24,761 nt of DNA from G963692885 sp964657395 (GCA_964657395.1 CAZZUX010000056.1:1-24761); one strand, 5' to 3'. Counted from the stretch's first letter, positions 8,201 to 16,144 are shown. The notes: generated by a model from the sequence alone, not told the origin. Made by a program: numbers and translations.

Positions 8201-8941
8201 CAATTCCTCACCCACTACACCTGGTCGCATGCCATCGGTCACGAAGCGTATGAGTTCCTCATCGATCCCCGCATCGGGCGCGGAAACGGCTACTACAACC
8301 GCAAACAGGCCTACATCTTCGAAAGCAACTACGAGCTCCCATTCGGCCGCGACAAGCTCGTCGGCTCCAGCGTTCCGGGATGGGTCAACCAGATCATCGG
8401 TGGCTTCCTGTTAAATGGCACGGTCACCGCAGATGGCGGCCTGCCCTTCACCACCAACTATCAAAGCTGCAGTGATGATCAGGACCTCGGCATCTGCTTC
8501 CTGAACAAGACAGGCGCTTCCTTCCAGCCTCATAAGGGCTCCTACAACGCAGCTGGACGATACGTGCCGTACTTCACGCCATCGCCCTATGTGCTGCAGC
8601 CTTACGGACAGGCGAATAATTCATTCGGTCCCTTCGCTCGTCCTGCTGCTGCCACCTTCGGCAACATCGGTCGCGATCAGCTCTGGGGACCTGGCCTGGT
8701 TAACGTCGACGCATCCATCGCCAAAAGCTTCAAGCTGCGCGAGTACCTGAACATGCAGCTCAGCGCCCAGGCATTCAACGTCTTCAATCATGCCAATCTG
8801 AATGAGCCTGATTCCTGCGTCGACTGCCAGGACCTGAATGGCTCCGGCGTCCAGAATGCCGGCACCATCTCGGCAACTGTCTCCGAACAGGATGGAACCT
8901 CCATGCGGCGCCTGCAGTTCGCAGCTCGCTTCACCTTCTAA
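5267..8941 (+). CDS. TonB-dependent receptor with N-terminal carboxypeptidase-regulatory-like domain (Oar/CarboxypepD_reg type)
   Basis: 1224 residues. A signal peptide of ~40 residues ends with IPASA-QA. Residues ~43-130 form a carboxypeptidase-regulatory-like (transthyretin-fold) domain: VYGSIFGTVSDKSGAVVPNA, then GEFRVQHLIPDTYRVDAESAGF. The plug follows (~135-270, including LETDRAEVSTILNARAVENLP and the acidic YELDGTDNQEP). The rest is a long 22-strand-type beta barrel rich in aromatic and Asn/Thr strands, ending in the outer-membrane signature ARFTF with C-terminal Phe. No clear TonB box is visible. Four closely spaced Cys pairs (352/358, 893/908, 1068/1077, 1184/1187) probably form disulfides in external loops. 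Known for the family: energised uptake of glycans or other large ligands across the outer membrane. Flanking glycosidases and the divergent membrane regulator suggest a glycan substrate, which is inference. Confidence 0.92.
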   Translation: MYTLKQLAGTSKFPSLSGPGLTASFVLATAALLGTIPASAQAVYGSIFGTVSDKSGAVVPNANITVTDVAKGTSVTAQTNGSGEFRVQHLIPDTYRVDAESAGFDKTSVQGVVVFADTAPKVDLQLSVGTAANNIVVNGGASLLETDRAEVSTILNARAVENLPNLNRNFTAFELLTPGTTYIGWGPGEGSGNPQRSQSIEVNGQLPFATGYELDGTDNQEPINGVAVINPNLDAVSEMKVTSQNYDAEFGKAVAGLVTAQTKSGSNSFHGSAFEYRRSDAQQARDPFANAEPDSLTGKYLAPTLHNQFGGSVGGPILKDKLFFFGDYQGLREKTGTAVLTTVPTLLAQTSCTSGNDCNLSDYLTSSQIYKPNSLQDTSNTGRAAFNGNVIPAALLSPAAVNFFKLLPKPNVAGNGIINNYSASGSGLFNTNQFDARVDSNTFQKLHLFGRYTYFSAALSGNPYFGAAGGLGFGSSGFAGTDNARDQSVAAGGDYVVSPTWLTDFRFGYYRIHNNTVGPNYNQPLGNTLGIPNSNVGDLSLNGGLPQFNIDIPSNGTNSSQNIEYGTSANPNLQQTAQYQIVNNWSHTMGNHTIKFGADYRYGTNQTVSVASNALRSGTFFFAAPRTGGVSATGVSSPGVGFATFLLGDTTQFWRTQTSNVNAATRQNRFFTYAQDQWRITPRLTLNYGVRWELYTPESVTEKGSGGLLNLETGILGIAGYGSNNLAINVKNNFANIAPRVGIAYQATPKTVFRAGYGIVYGQGWAGNTFGGVLTSSFPTQIQQTVTPAANSGAVFNLTTAENGVQAGPPGYTFPTIPADGNYVLPDGISQTARPDQVRLPTVAGYNVMFQQQLTNTMSLQIGYVGSEAYHNMFESSPSFDSNQQTLRGFNNCATGDTAAAFTPTFNCTAADFNSATGLPYNANDRRPFYNGVAQSQLGVKYGVPHQWTQRIDYMANQATASYNALQVVFQKQFGSGLQFLTHYTWSHAIGHEAYEFLIDPRIGRGNGYYNRKQAYIFESNYELPFGRDKLVGSSVPGWVNQIIGGFLLNGTVTADGGLPFTTNYQSCSDDQDLGICFLNKTGASFQPHKGSYNAAGRYVPYFTPSPYVLQPYGQANNSFGPFARPAAATFGNIGRDQLWGPGLVNVDASIAKSFKLREYLNMQLSAQAFNVFNHANLNEPDSCVDCQDLNGSGVQNAGTISATVSEQDGTSMRRLQFAARFTF

Positions 8942-8965
8942 TCTCTCTTCACCAGTCTTCAACCC

Positions 8966-9002
8966 GGGGATACGCGCCATGTGCCGTATCCCTTCCTTTT
9001 TT
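8966..9002 (+). terminator. Intrinsic terminator after the TonB-dependent receptor
   Basis: GGGATACG (8967-8974) pairs with CGTATCCC (8985-8992), an 8-bp stem around a 10-base loop, with a possible extra G-U pair at its base. It is followed by TTCCTTTTTT (8993-9002). It lies 25 bases after the receptor stop codon. It also shows that the ATG at 8979, inside the loop, is not the start of the next gene. Confidence 0.85.
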
Positions 9003-9041
9003 GGCTCAGAGACAGCACCAGACATCGAATCAACTACTCTT

Positions 9042-11633
9042 ATGCGATCGTCCAGCTCGTTGTGCATCCTTGCACTCGCCGCATCCAGCGTCCTTCTCGC
9101 CCAGTTACCTTCAGCCCTCGGCTCCGATACGCAGTTCTCCGGCACTAATGTAAGTACCACGGATACAAATCGCTTCGTGGCCGTACACGGACAGCGCGGC
9201 GTCATCATGGGTTATCCCGAGAAAGGCCTTGAAGTCTGGGCCTACCCCTTCCAGGTTCTGGACAAATACCGAATCGGCTTCCGCGAAGCAGGTTCTTCTA
9301 CCGAGACAGAAGGCCAACTTCTGTCACGCCGCCTTGTCTACGCGCCCGACAGCGTCACCCGTATCTATGCTGGCCCCGACTATGTCGTTAAAGAAAAGCT
9401 CTTCGTCCCCATTGATCAGCCCGCTGCCGTCATCAGCTACGAAGTCGAATCAGCACACCCACTCGATATCGTCATCCACTTTGAAGCCGTGCAGAACCTG
9501 ATGTGGCCCGGCGGGTCAGGCGGTCAATACACGCAGTGGAACGCCGCCTCCTCAAGCTACGTCCTCACCGATCCCGAACACCGAACCTCCTCCGTCATCG
9601 CCTCACCCCAGACCATCGCACACGACACTACTGTCAACACCACCACCGGCAACGATAATCATCTCTCCTTCGCGATTCGTCCGGCGCCTCTTGCCGGGTC
9701 CAGGGAACACTCTGCCGCACAGGTCTTCATCGCTCTCCAGCCAGACTCGGCTCAAGGTACAGAGCCCGACCCCGCCGAGACCATTCGCGTCCTCGCGACT
9801 TCCTGGCCCGCTTTACAGGCCGCAGCCATTGAGCATTATCAGCACATCTTCGACCATCAGGTCCGCATCACCACCCCCGACGAAGCCGCGAACGCAGCCA
9901 TCCAGTGGGCGCAGATCGATCTCGATCAATCCTGGGTTTGCAATCCAAAACTTGGCTGCGGCATGATCGCGGGCTACGGTCCATCCCGCCCCGGCCGCCG
10001 TCCCCAATATGACTGGTTCTTCGGTGGTGACGGGCTCGTCGCCACCAATGCATTTATCTCTGCTTCCAATTACGCGCGCGCTAAAGAAGAACTCAACTTC
10101 ATCATCAAGTATCAGGATCCAAAAACCGGCATGGTCTGGCACGAACTCTCGCAAAGCGCCGGCTACATCGATTGGTCAAAGTATCCGTACATGTTCGTTC
10201 ACGTCGACATCACCTTCGACTATCTCGAGACCGTCTCCCGATACGTTCGCACCACGGGCGATGACGCCTTTGTACAGGATCACTGGCAGTCCATCGCAAA
10301 CGCGTACACCTACTGCCGATCGACCATTCATCCCGATGACCACCTGCCCCACATCCCCGCAGGCAAAGAGGGCGGCGACGAACAGAACCGTCCGGATGAC
10401 GACCTCAGTCTCTCAACCGCGTGGATTGTAGCCAGTCATGGCTTCGCCGAACTCGCACGGCTCCATGGAGACACGCAGCTCGCGACCAAGGCAGAAGAAG
10501 AAGGTAAAGCAGCCCGCGCTTCGATCGCGCCGCACTACTGGGACGCAAAGGAGAACTTCTGGATCGACGCCCATACGGCATCCGGCAAAGCCGTTCTTAC
10601 TCATCGCAGCGGCTTTGGCGCAGCGATCAACGAGAACGCCTTCACCCCTGAACAGAACAAGCACCTGCTCGACGAGATAGCCTCGTCCCGCTATCAAACA
10701 GATTGGGGCAGCCGCGGCGCCACTTCTGACACACCCACCTACAATCCGTGGGCCTACACCACGGCCAGCACCTCCGCCCTGCAGACCACATCCACCGCTT
10801 CGCTCTACTGGCACAATCACCGTCCAGACATCGCCAGCGCCATCTGGAGCGCAGTCCTGCCCCTCAACTGGCTCGACTCGCCCGGCCACCTCCACGAAGT
10901 CCTGGCCGGTAACGTCTACATCCCTGAAGCCGAATCCGTCCCAGAGCAAACATGGTCCTCCGCCGGCATGGTTGACTCCGCCGCTCGCGGATTGTTCGGC
11001 ATCGATCCAAACGGCTTTGAAAACAAACTCGACTTCCATCCCCACATACCCGCTGCTTGGGACCACGTCTCCATCGAGAACATCCAGTTGCCTCACTCCA
11101 CCCTCGCTTTTAACATCCATCAGGACAGCACTAGCATCGCTCTCGACATTCGCAACAAAGGCGAAGCTGCAACCATCGAATTCGCTCCGCAGATTCCACT
11201 TGGTGCCAGCATCACCAGCGCCATCTGCGGTGGCCACTCCGTGACTGCCAAACTCGAGCAGCACGAAGAAGACGAGCACGCCCATCTCACCATCCATGCG
11301 GCTTCAGGTAACAGCCATTGCTACATATCGTACAAAGGCGGAGTCGCCCTGATCCTTCCACCCACCAATCCGCAATACGGCAATCCCAGCACTGGCATGA
11401 AAGTCACCAGCCTGCATCTCGACGGGCAGCGCCTCTTCATCGCTGCCGATGTGAACGCCGCAGGCTCTCACCACTTCACCATTCGCACTCCCTGGAAGAT
11501 CACCAGCATCGAAGGCGGCCGAGTCACACCTACGACGACAACTGGCATCTCCGAAATCGAGGTCACATCGCCGGCCAGCTCCGTCGATCCATACAAAAGC
11601 GCTCGCATCGTGATCAACTTATCCCCACGTTGA
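9042..11633 (+). CDS. Secreted six-hairpin (alpha/alpha)6-barrel glycoside hydrolase, GDE/GH63-like
   Basis: 863 residues from ATG 9042; the frame is open further upstream, but that part overlaps the receptor gene and the terminator. The chosen start gives a signal peptide (MRSSSSLCILALAASSVLLAQLPSALG). An N-terminal beta-sandwich-like region (~30-270) precedes a helical barrel (~290-690). Landmarks are QYDWFFGGDGLVATNAF (~321), KEGGDEQNRPDDDLSLSTAW (~444), TDWGSRGATSDTPTYNPWAY (~556) and VPEQTWSSAGMV (~633). The last resembles the P-Q-x-W-S-A segment of glycogen-debranching and GH63-type enzymes. A further beta domain (~700-863) closes the protein. Acidic residues in the GGDG and PDDD segments and the Glu in PEQTW are candidates for catalysis. 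I cannot assign a CAZy family with confidence; trehalase-, GH15- or GH63-like alpha-glucosidase activity is possible. It follows the TonB receptor on the same strand, suggesting a common glycan substrate. Confidence 0.75.
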   Translation: MRSSSSLCILALAASSVLLAQLPSALGSDTQFSGTNVSTTDTNRFVAVHGQRGVIMGYPEKGLEVWAYPFQVLDKYRIGFREAGSSTETEGQLLSRRLVYAPDSVTRIYAGPDYVVKEKLFVPIDQPAAVISYEVESAHPLDIVIHFEAVQNLMWPGGSGGQYTQWNAASSSYVLTDPEHRTSSVIASPQTIAHDTTVNTTTGNDNHLSFAIRPAPLAGSREHSAAQVFIALQPDSAQGTEPDPAETIRVLATSWPALQAAAIEHYQHIFDHQVRITTPDEAANAAIQWAQIDLDQSWVCNPKLGCGMIAGYGPSRPGRRPQYDWFFGGDGLVATNAFISASNYARAKEELNFIIKYQDPKTGMVWHELSQSAGYIDWSKYPYMFVHVDITFDYLETVSRYVRTTGDDAFVQDHWQSIANAYTYCRSTIHPDDHLPHIPAGKEGGDEQNRPDDDLSLSTAWIVASHGFAELARLHGDTQLATKAEEEGKAARASIAPHYWDAKENFWIDAHTASGKAVLTHRSGFGAAINENAFTPEQNKHLLDEIASSRYQTDWGSRGATSDTPTYNPWAYTTASTSALQTTSTASLYWHNHRPDIASAIWSAVLPLNWLDSPGHLHEVLAGNVYIPEAESVPEQTWSSAGMVDSAARGLFGIDPNGFENKLDFHPHIPAAWDHVSIENIQLPHSTLAFNIHQDSTSIALDIRNKGEAATIEFAPQIPLGASITSAICGGHSVTAKLEQHEEDEHAHLTIHAASGNSHCYISYKGGVALILPPTNPQYGNPSTGMKVTSLHLDGQRLFIAADVNAAGSHHFTIRTPWKITSIEGGRVTPTTTTGISEIEVTSPASSVDPYKSARIVINLSPR

Positions 11634-11659
11634 TCGTCCAGGGTGGTACCGTAACCGGT

Positions 11660-12487
11660 GTGACGATCTTTGCCGATCTCCCACTCGCCCGACGCCTCGA
11701 AAGTGCGGAAGGCCATGCCTGTCGCGGCTTTGCCGAAGCACGCCTGGCTCTTGCTCCCGCCAGCAGCGCAGCATGGTTTGAAATCGCCGGCACTATCGCG
11801 GTCTACGATGGTGCCAACTCACCTATCACGCAAACCTTCTGCCTCGGCATGTTCGAGGAAGCCTCCGACACAGTGCTTCAAAAACTTGAAGCTTTCTTTT
11901 TCGATCGCGAAGCGCCTGCCATCCATGAAGTCAGCCCCCTCTCCGGCATCCCCCTTGCCGATCGTCTCTGTGCCCGCGGCTACCGTCCCATTGAATACAG
12001 CAGCGTGCTCTTCCAGGCGCTACAGCCGCAACCGCCATCGCCACCGCATAACGGCGTCCGCGTTCGCATCGCCCACGAAAACGAAGCCGATCTCTGGGCC
12101 GATACCAGCGCGCAAGGCTGGGCCGCCGACTATCCCGCCATGCTTGACTCCATCCGTCAGTTCGGCCTGGTCGCCTTCGCACGACCGCAGAACATCTGCT
12201 TCCTTGCCGAACACAATCAGCGTGCAGGCGCCGCCGGTATGCTCTTCCTTCACGAAGGAGTCGCCCTGTTCGGCGGTGCCGCAACCATCCCCGAACTGCG
12301 ACGGCATGGTCTGCAGGCTGCCTTGCTGCAGGCTCGTCTTACCTATGCGCTCGATCATGGCTGCGATCTGGCCATGATGGTCACAGAAGCAGGCAGCCAA
12401 TCGCAGCGCAATGCCGAACGAGCCGGCTTCGGCGTCGCCTACACTCGCACCAAGTGGCGCTTGTCTGCCGATCAGCGAGCCGACTGA
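11660..12487 (+). CDS. GNAT-family N-acetyltransferase
   Basis: 275 residues from GTG 11660. A TTG at 11630, overlapping the previous stop as TTGA, is an alternative; the frame is open far upstream but only as a shadow of the glycosidase gene. The GNAT core is in the C-terminal half. Strands at ~177-207 (NICFLAEHNQRAGAAGMLFL, then GVALFGGAATIP) lead into the acetyl-CoA loop ELRRHGLQAALLQARL (~212-227), which is the R/Q-x-x-G-x-G/A motif with Arg214-Gly217. The segment MMVTEAGSQSQRNAERAGFGVAYTRTKW (~239-266) is the typical motif-B tail. The N-terminal half (~1-120) may be a degenerate second GNAT domain. Substrate unknown. It precedes the helicase gene by 22 bases and is probably co-transcribed with it. 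Confidence 0.82.
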   Translation: MTIFADLPLARRLESAEGHACRGFAEARLALAPASSAAWFEIAGTIAVYDGANSPITQTFCLGMFEEASDTVLQKLEAFFFDREAPAIHEVSPLSGIPLADRLCARGYRPIEYSSVLFQALQPQPPSPPHNGVRVRIAHENEADLWADTSAQGWAADYPAMLDSIRQFGLVAFARPQNICFLAEHNQRAGAAGMLFLHEGVALFGGAATIPELRRHGLQAALLQARLTYALDHGCDLAMMVTEAGSQSQRNAERAGFGVAYTRTKWRLSADQRAD

Positions 12488-12509
12488 CAAGCATCCCCGG
12501 TCACATCCC

Positions 12510-14867
12510 TTGAAGCTTATTCCACCATTGCCTGTCGACGAGCTGCTGCCGTCCATTGTTGCGTCTCTGCAGCACACGCCCCGTCTCGTCATCGAAGCCG
12601 CACCCGGAGCAGGCAAGACCACGCGCGTGCCTCCCGCTTTGCTCGGCGTCGTCAGCCGGGAAGTGATCGTGCTCGAACCGCGTCGCATTGCTGCTCGACT
12701 GGCGGCACGCCGCGTCGCATGGGAACGCAACGAAGAAGTCGGCAACACCATCGGCTACCAGGTCCGCTTTGAAGATGTCTCTAGCCCGCAAACACGACTG
12801 CGCTTCGTCACGGAAGGCATCCTTACGCGTCGCATGTTGTCCGATCCCACCTTGAAAAACGTCGATGCCATTGTGCTCGACGAGTTTCACGAACGCCATC
12901 TCGACAGCGATCTTGCGCTCGCTCTGCTGAAGCGTCTTCAAGTCTCACGCCCGGAACTTCTCATCGTCGTCATGTCCGCAACTCTCGACGGCGCACGCAT
13001 CGCGGCTTATCTCGACAACTGTCCCGTCCTTCGTTCGGAAGGCCGCCTCTATCCTCTCGCGGTCGAGCATCTACCCTATTCCGCTGAGCCGCTCCACGTG
13101 CAAATCCGTCGCTCCGTAGAACGTCTTCTCGCGGAAGGTCACACCGGTCACACGCTGGTCTTTCTTCCCGGTGCCGCAGAAATCCGCCGGGCCCTCCGCG
13201 AGTGCGAGCCGCTGGTTCAAGGCAATGGATGGCTGGCGCTTCCTCTTCATGGAGAGCTCTCGCCATCCGAGCAGGACCGTGCCATCCAACCATCGTCCCA
13301 GCCAAAACTTATTCTCTCCACCAACGTTGCCGAAAGTTCTGTCACCATCGAAGGTGTCGCCGCCGTCATTGACAGTGGACTCGCGCGCTTCGCTGCATAC
13401 TCTCCGTGGACCGGCTTTCCCACGTTGCAGATCGGTCGAATCAGCCAGGCCTCTGCGCAGCAGCGAGCAGGTCGCGCGGGTCGCACCGGCCCGGGTCGAG
13501 TCCTCCGCCTCTTCGCAGAAGAAGACTTCCGCCAGCGAGCAAAACACGAAGCACCAGAAATCCTCCGCAGCGATCTCTCGCAACTTGCCCTTGCTCTGCG
13601 CGTGTTGAACATCGACGATTTCCATGCGCTCTCATGGCTCGACGCTCCGCCAACCGCGGCCATCGAGCAAGCCGAGTCTCTGTTGGACCGTCTCGGCGCG
13701 ACCGGAGCAACAGCGAACGAGCTGGCTCGCTACCCTTTGCCGCCGCGCCTCGCGCGCATCCTGGTCGAAGCCGGAAAGCGCGGTGTCGTGGAGCAGGCCT
13801 GCCTTGCCGTCGCTCTCCTCGGATCGAACACGCGCAGCAATCACGCCGGCTCTCTCCCGCAGTCTGATCTACTCTCACGGATGGATGCACCACTCGACGA
13901 CCGCACTGCGCAGCAGCTTCAGCAGCTTCGCAAACTTGCTCGCCTGCCTGCTCGTCAACACTCACGACACAACGGCAGTGATGACGCTCTCCTTCTTTCT
14001 ATCCTCGCCGGCTTTCCGGATCGCGTCGCCCGTCGTCGCATCGGCTCGCAGATCCAGCTCGCGAATGGCATCACCGCTGAAATCGAAGGAACCGTTACAG
14101 CCTACGAGTTCATGGTCGCACTCGATGCCGAAGATCGCAGCGACAAGCCTCTTCCACTCGTTCGCATAACTTCGCGCATTGAACCGGACTGGCTCATCGA
14201 CATCTTCCCCGACCATGTGCGCGAACGCACAGAGATGGTCTGGAATCGAATTGGCGAGCGCGTAGAAGAGGTCAGCGCATTACTCTACTACCAGCTTGTA
14301 CTTCAGGAATCACGCGGTTCTGCAACAGACACAGTTGCCGCAGCCGATCTCCTCGCAAAAAAAGCCATGGAAGCTGGCATCGAGCGTTTTATCGATGCTG
14401 AAGCACTCCAGTCTTTCCTCGCCCGCGTAAAGTTTGCTGGCCTCCCGTTGCCCGATCTTGCAGGCACCATGCGGGAACTTTGCAGCGGCATCAGGAGCTT
14501 CGCCGAGCTAAGAATCGAAGCAAAACACTTCTTGTCTTTGATCGAGCAGAAGACCGACTCCCGTCGACTACAGGAATATGCGCCGCAGTACGTTCGTCTG
14601 CATGGCGGACGCCAGGTAAAGATCCACTACGACCACGACCAGCCACCATGGATTGCATCGCGTCTGCAGGACTTTTTCGGCATGCAGGACACGCCGCGCA
14701 TCGGCCCCGAGCGAACACCGCTCGTGATTCATCTGCTCGCGCCGAATCAACGCGCCGTACAGACCACAACCGATCTCGCTGGTTTCTGGACTCGCCTCTA
14801 CCCGGAAGTTCGCAGAGAACTCATGCGTCGGTATCCACGCCACGCATGGCCGGAACGCCCTTACTAG
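12510..14867 (+). CDS. hrpB: ATP-dependent DEAH-box helicase HrpB
   Basis: 785 residues from TTG 12510, chosen because HrpB homology begins at once (PPLPVDELLPSIVASL). The ATG at 12411 lies inside the GNAT gene. No good Shine-Dalgarno is visible. Superfamily-2 motifs appear in order: Walker A APGAGKTT (31-38), motif Ia LEPRR (~55), motif II DEFH (124-127), motif III SATLD (156-160), and motif VI QRAGRAGRTG (318-327). The DEFH variant rather than DEAH is usual for HrpB. The C-terminal HrpB-specific part ends with YPRHAWPERPY, close to the typical YP+H.WPE tail. Length agrees with the ~810 residues of the Escherichia coli protein. Known: a DExH RNA-helicase-like protein of unclear cellular role. 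Its stop codon overlaps that of the convergent symporter gene. Confidence 0.92.
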   Translation: MKLIPPLPVDELLPSIVASLQHTPRLVIEAAPGAGKTTRVPPALLGVVSREVIVLEPRRIAARLAARRVAWERNEEVGNTIGYQVRFEDVSSPQTRLRFVTEGILTRRMLSDPTLKNVDAIVLDEFHERHLDSDLALALLKRLQVSRPELLIVVMSATLDGARIAAYLDNCPVLRSEGRLYPLAVEHLPYSAEPLHVQIRRSVERLLAEGHTGHTLVFLPGAAEIRRALRECEPLVQGNGWLALPLHGELSPSEQDRAIQPSSQPKLILSTNVAESSVTIEGVAAVIDSGLARFAAYSPWTGFPTLQIGRISQASAQQRAGRAGRTGPGRVLRLFAEEDFRQRAKHEAPEILRSDLSQLALALRVLNIDDFHALSWLDAPPTAAIEQAESLLDRLGATGATANELARYPLPPRLARILVEAGKRGVVEQACLAVALLGSNTRSNHAGSLPQSDLLSRMDAPLDDRTAQQLQQLRKLARLPARQHSRHNGSDDALLLSILAGFPDRVARRRIGSQIQLANGITAEIEGTVTAYEFMVALDAEDRSDKPLPLVRITSRIEPDWLIDIFPDHVRERTEMVWNRIGERVEEVSALLYYQLVLQESRGSATDTVAAADLLAKKAMEAGIERFIDAEALQSFLARVKFAGLPLPDLAGTMRELCSGIRSFAELRIEAKHFLSLIEQKTDSRRLQEYAPQYVRLHGGRQVKIHYDHDQPPWIASRLQDFFGMQDTPRIGPERTPLVIHLLAPNQRAVQTTTDLAGFWTRLYPEVRRELMRRYPRHAWPERPY

Positions 14868-16117
14868 AGCGGCACCCCGGACTCGAACGCCTCGTTCAAC
14901 GCGCTCGCCGGCTGAGCCTTCCGTGCCTTATCACTGAAGGTAACCAGGAAGAACAACAACACCAGCGCCGAGATCGCTGCAGAGATCAACCAGATCGATC
15001 GCCAGTCATACGTGATGGAACCCTGCGCAGCCGCCAGTGCATAATGGCCCACCACCATGCCGGACAGCCACGACCCTACAAACATTCCGAGCCCATACGT
15101 GATGAACGTAATCAATCCCTGGGCGGCTGCCCGTAAATTGACGCTCGCTTTCTGATCGATGTAAATCTGTCCCGTCACAAAGAAAAAGTCGTAACAGATA
15201 CCATGCAGCAGGATTCCGCCCCACAACATCCACATGTGATCCGTCGCATTGCCGAAAGCGAAGAAGAGGTAACGAGCCAGCCATGCCACCATGCCGGCGA
15301 CAAGCATGTACTTTACCCCGAGCCTGCGGAAGAACCACGGGATCAGCACCATGCAGAACAACTCTGACATCTGGCCGCCTGTCATTTTGCCCGCAGCATT
15401 CACGACGCCTGCCTGGTTCAGGTAAAGGTTCGTAAATGCGTAGTAGAACTGCAGCGGAATACAGATCAGGAACGATGAGATCGCGAAAATCATCATCGGC
15501 CTTTCCTTCAGCAGCGCGATTGCCTCACGCGGGAAAATCGAGTTGAGCGAGAAGGTGTCTGTCCGTGCCAGCGGCGGCGTATGCGGCAGGCTAAAGCAAT
15601 AAAGACCCATGATCGCAGAGCACAACGCGGCCAGTCGCATCGGCATCGCCGTCGACTCCAGCCGCAGCGAGCCAATCAACATGCCTGCCACAATCCAGCC
15701 GCCCGATCCCAGCACCCGGATTGCGCCAAACTCTTCCTTCGGATCGCGCATCTGCCGGAACGCCAGTGAGTTCGTCAGCGACAGTGTCGGCATGTAGCAG
15801 AGGCAGTAGAGCAGCACGATCCCGTAAAACGGCGCGAATGCCGTCTGCGTCGATCCGAAGAAAAGAAGCGCCGCGCCCAGCAGGTGCAAAATGCCCAGCA
15901 CAATCTGTGTCGCGAAGAAGCGGTCGGCGATCAGCCCCACGATGAATGGTGCAAGGATCGCACCCACTGCCGTCGCACCCGCAGCCAGGCCAATCTGCTG
16001 GCCGTTGAAGTGCAGCCCCGCAGAAAGCCAGGTACCCAGCGTCACATACCAGGCTCCCCAGATGAAATATTCCAGGAACATCATGGTGCTTAATCGCGCC
16101 CGCATCTGCAGCTTCAT
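14864..16117 (-). CDS. MFS transporter, nucleoside:H+ symporter (NupG/XapB-like) family
   Basis: 417 residues from ATG 16117, chosen because it has a GAGG Shine-Dalgarno 5 bases upstream (16123-16126 on the other strand) and the family N-terminus MKLQMRARLSTMMFLEYFIWGAWYVTLGTWL. Upstream in-frame ATGs at 16144 and 16168 lack a site and run through a palindrome. Twelve hydrophobic segments are apparent, in two halves separated by the loop ~175-200 (PHTPPLARTD). Characteristic patches include FIWGAWYVTLGTW, IADRFFATQ after helix 2, and GIRVLGSGGWIVAG-like IRVLGSGGWIVAGML. Known for the family: proton-coupled uptake of nucleosides; in Acidobacteriota and Bacteroidota relatives often occur in sugar loci, so a sugar substrate is possible. 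It lies downstream of the GT-C gene with a 105-bp gap, and its stop overlaps that of hrpB. Confidence 0.85.
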   Translation of the reverse strand: MKLQMRARLSTMMFLEYFIWGAWYVTLGTWLSAGLHFNGQQIGLAAGATAVGAILAPFIVGLIADRFFATQIVLGILHLLGAALLFFGSTQTAFAPFYGIVLLYCLCYMPTLSLTNSLAFRQMRDPKEEFGAIRVLGSGGWIVAGMLIGSLRLESTAMPMRLAALCSAIMGLYCFSLPHTPPLARTDTFSLNSIFPREAIALLKERPMMIFAISSFLICIPLQFYYAFTNLYLNQAGVVNAAGKMTGGQMSELFCMVLIPWFFRRLGVKYMLVAGMVAWLARYLFFAFGNATDHMWMLWGGILLHGICYDFFFVTGQIYIDQKASVNLRAAAQGLITFITYGLGMFVGSWLSGMVVGHYALAAAQGSITYDWRSIWLISAAISALVLLFFLVTFSDKARKAQPASALNEAFESGVPL

Positions 16118-16122
16118 CCAGC

Positions 16123-16126
16123 CCTC
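16123..16126 (-). promoter_or_regulatory. Ribosome binding site of the MFS symporter
   Basis: On the - strand this reads GAGG (within AGAGGG), 5 bases before the ATG at 16117. It decides between three in-frame ATGs. Confidence 0.6.
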
Positions 16127-16144
16127 TTTTCCCGAATATTCCAT

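Noticed and set aside
8979..9041. Upstream ATG (8979) for the glycosidase
   Set aside because: It lies in the loop of the terminator and would put 21 extra residues ahead of an otherwise normal signal peptide.
10413..11297. 294-residue open frame on the - strand inside the glycosidase gene
   Set aside because: It is antisense to a well-supported signal-peptide-bearing enzyme, has low-complexity Gly/Val-rich composition and no domain pattern; long antisense frames are expected at this GC content.
12411..12509. Longer hrpB starting at ATG 12411
   Set aside because: The extra residues overlap the GNAT coding sequence and do not resemble HrpB N-termini.
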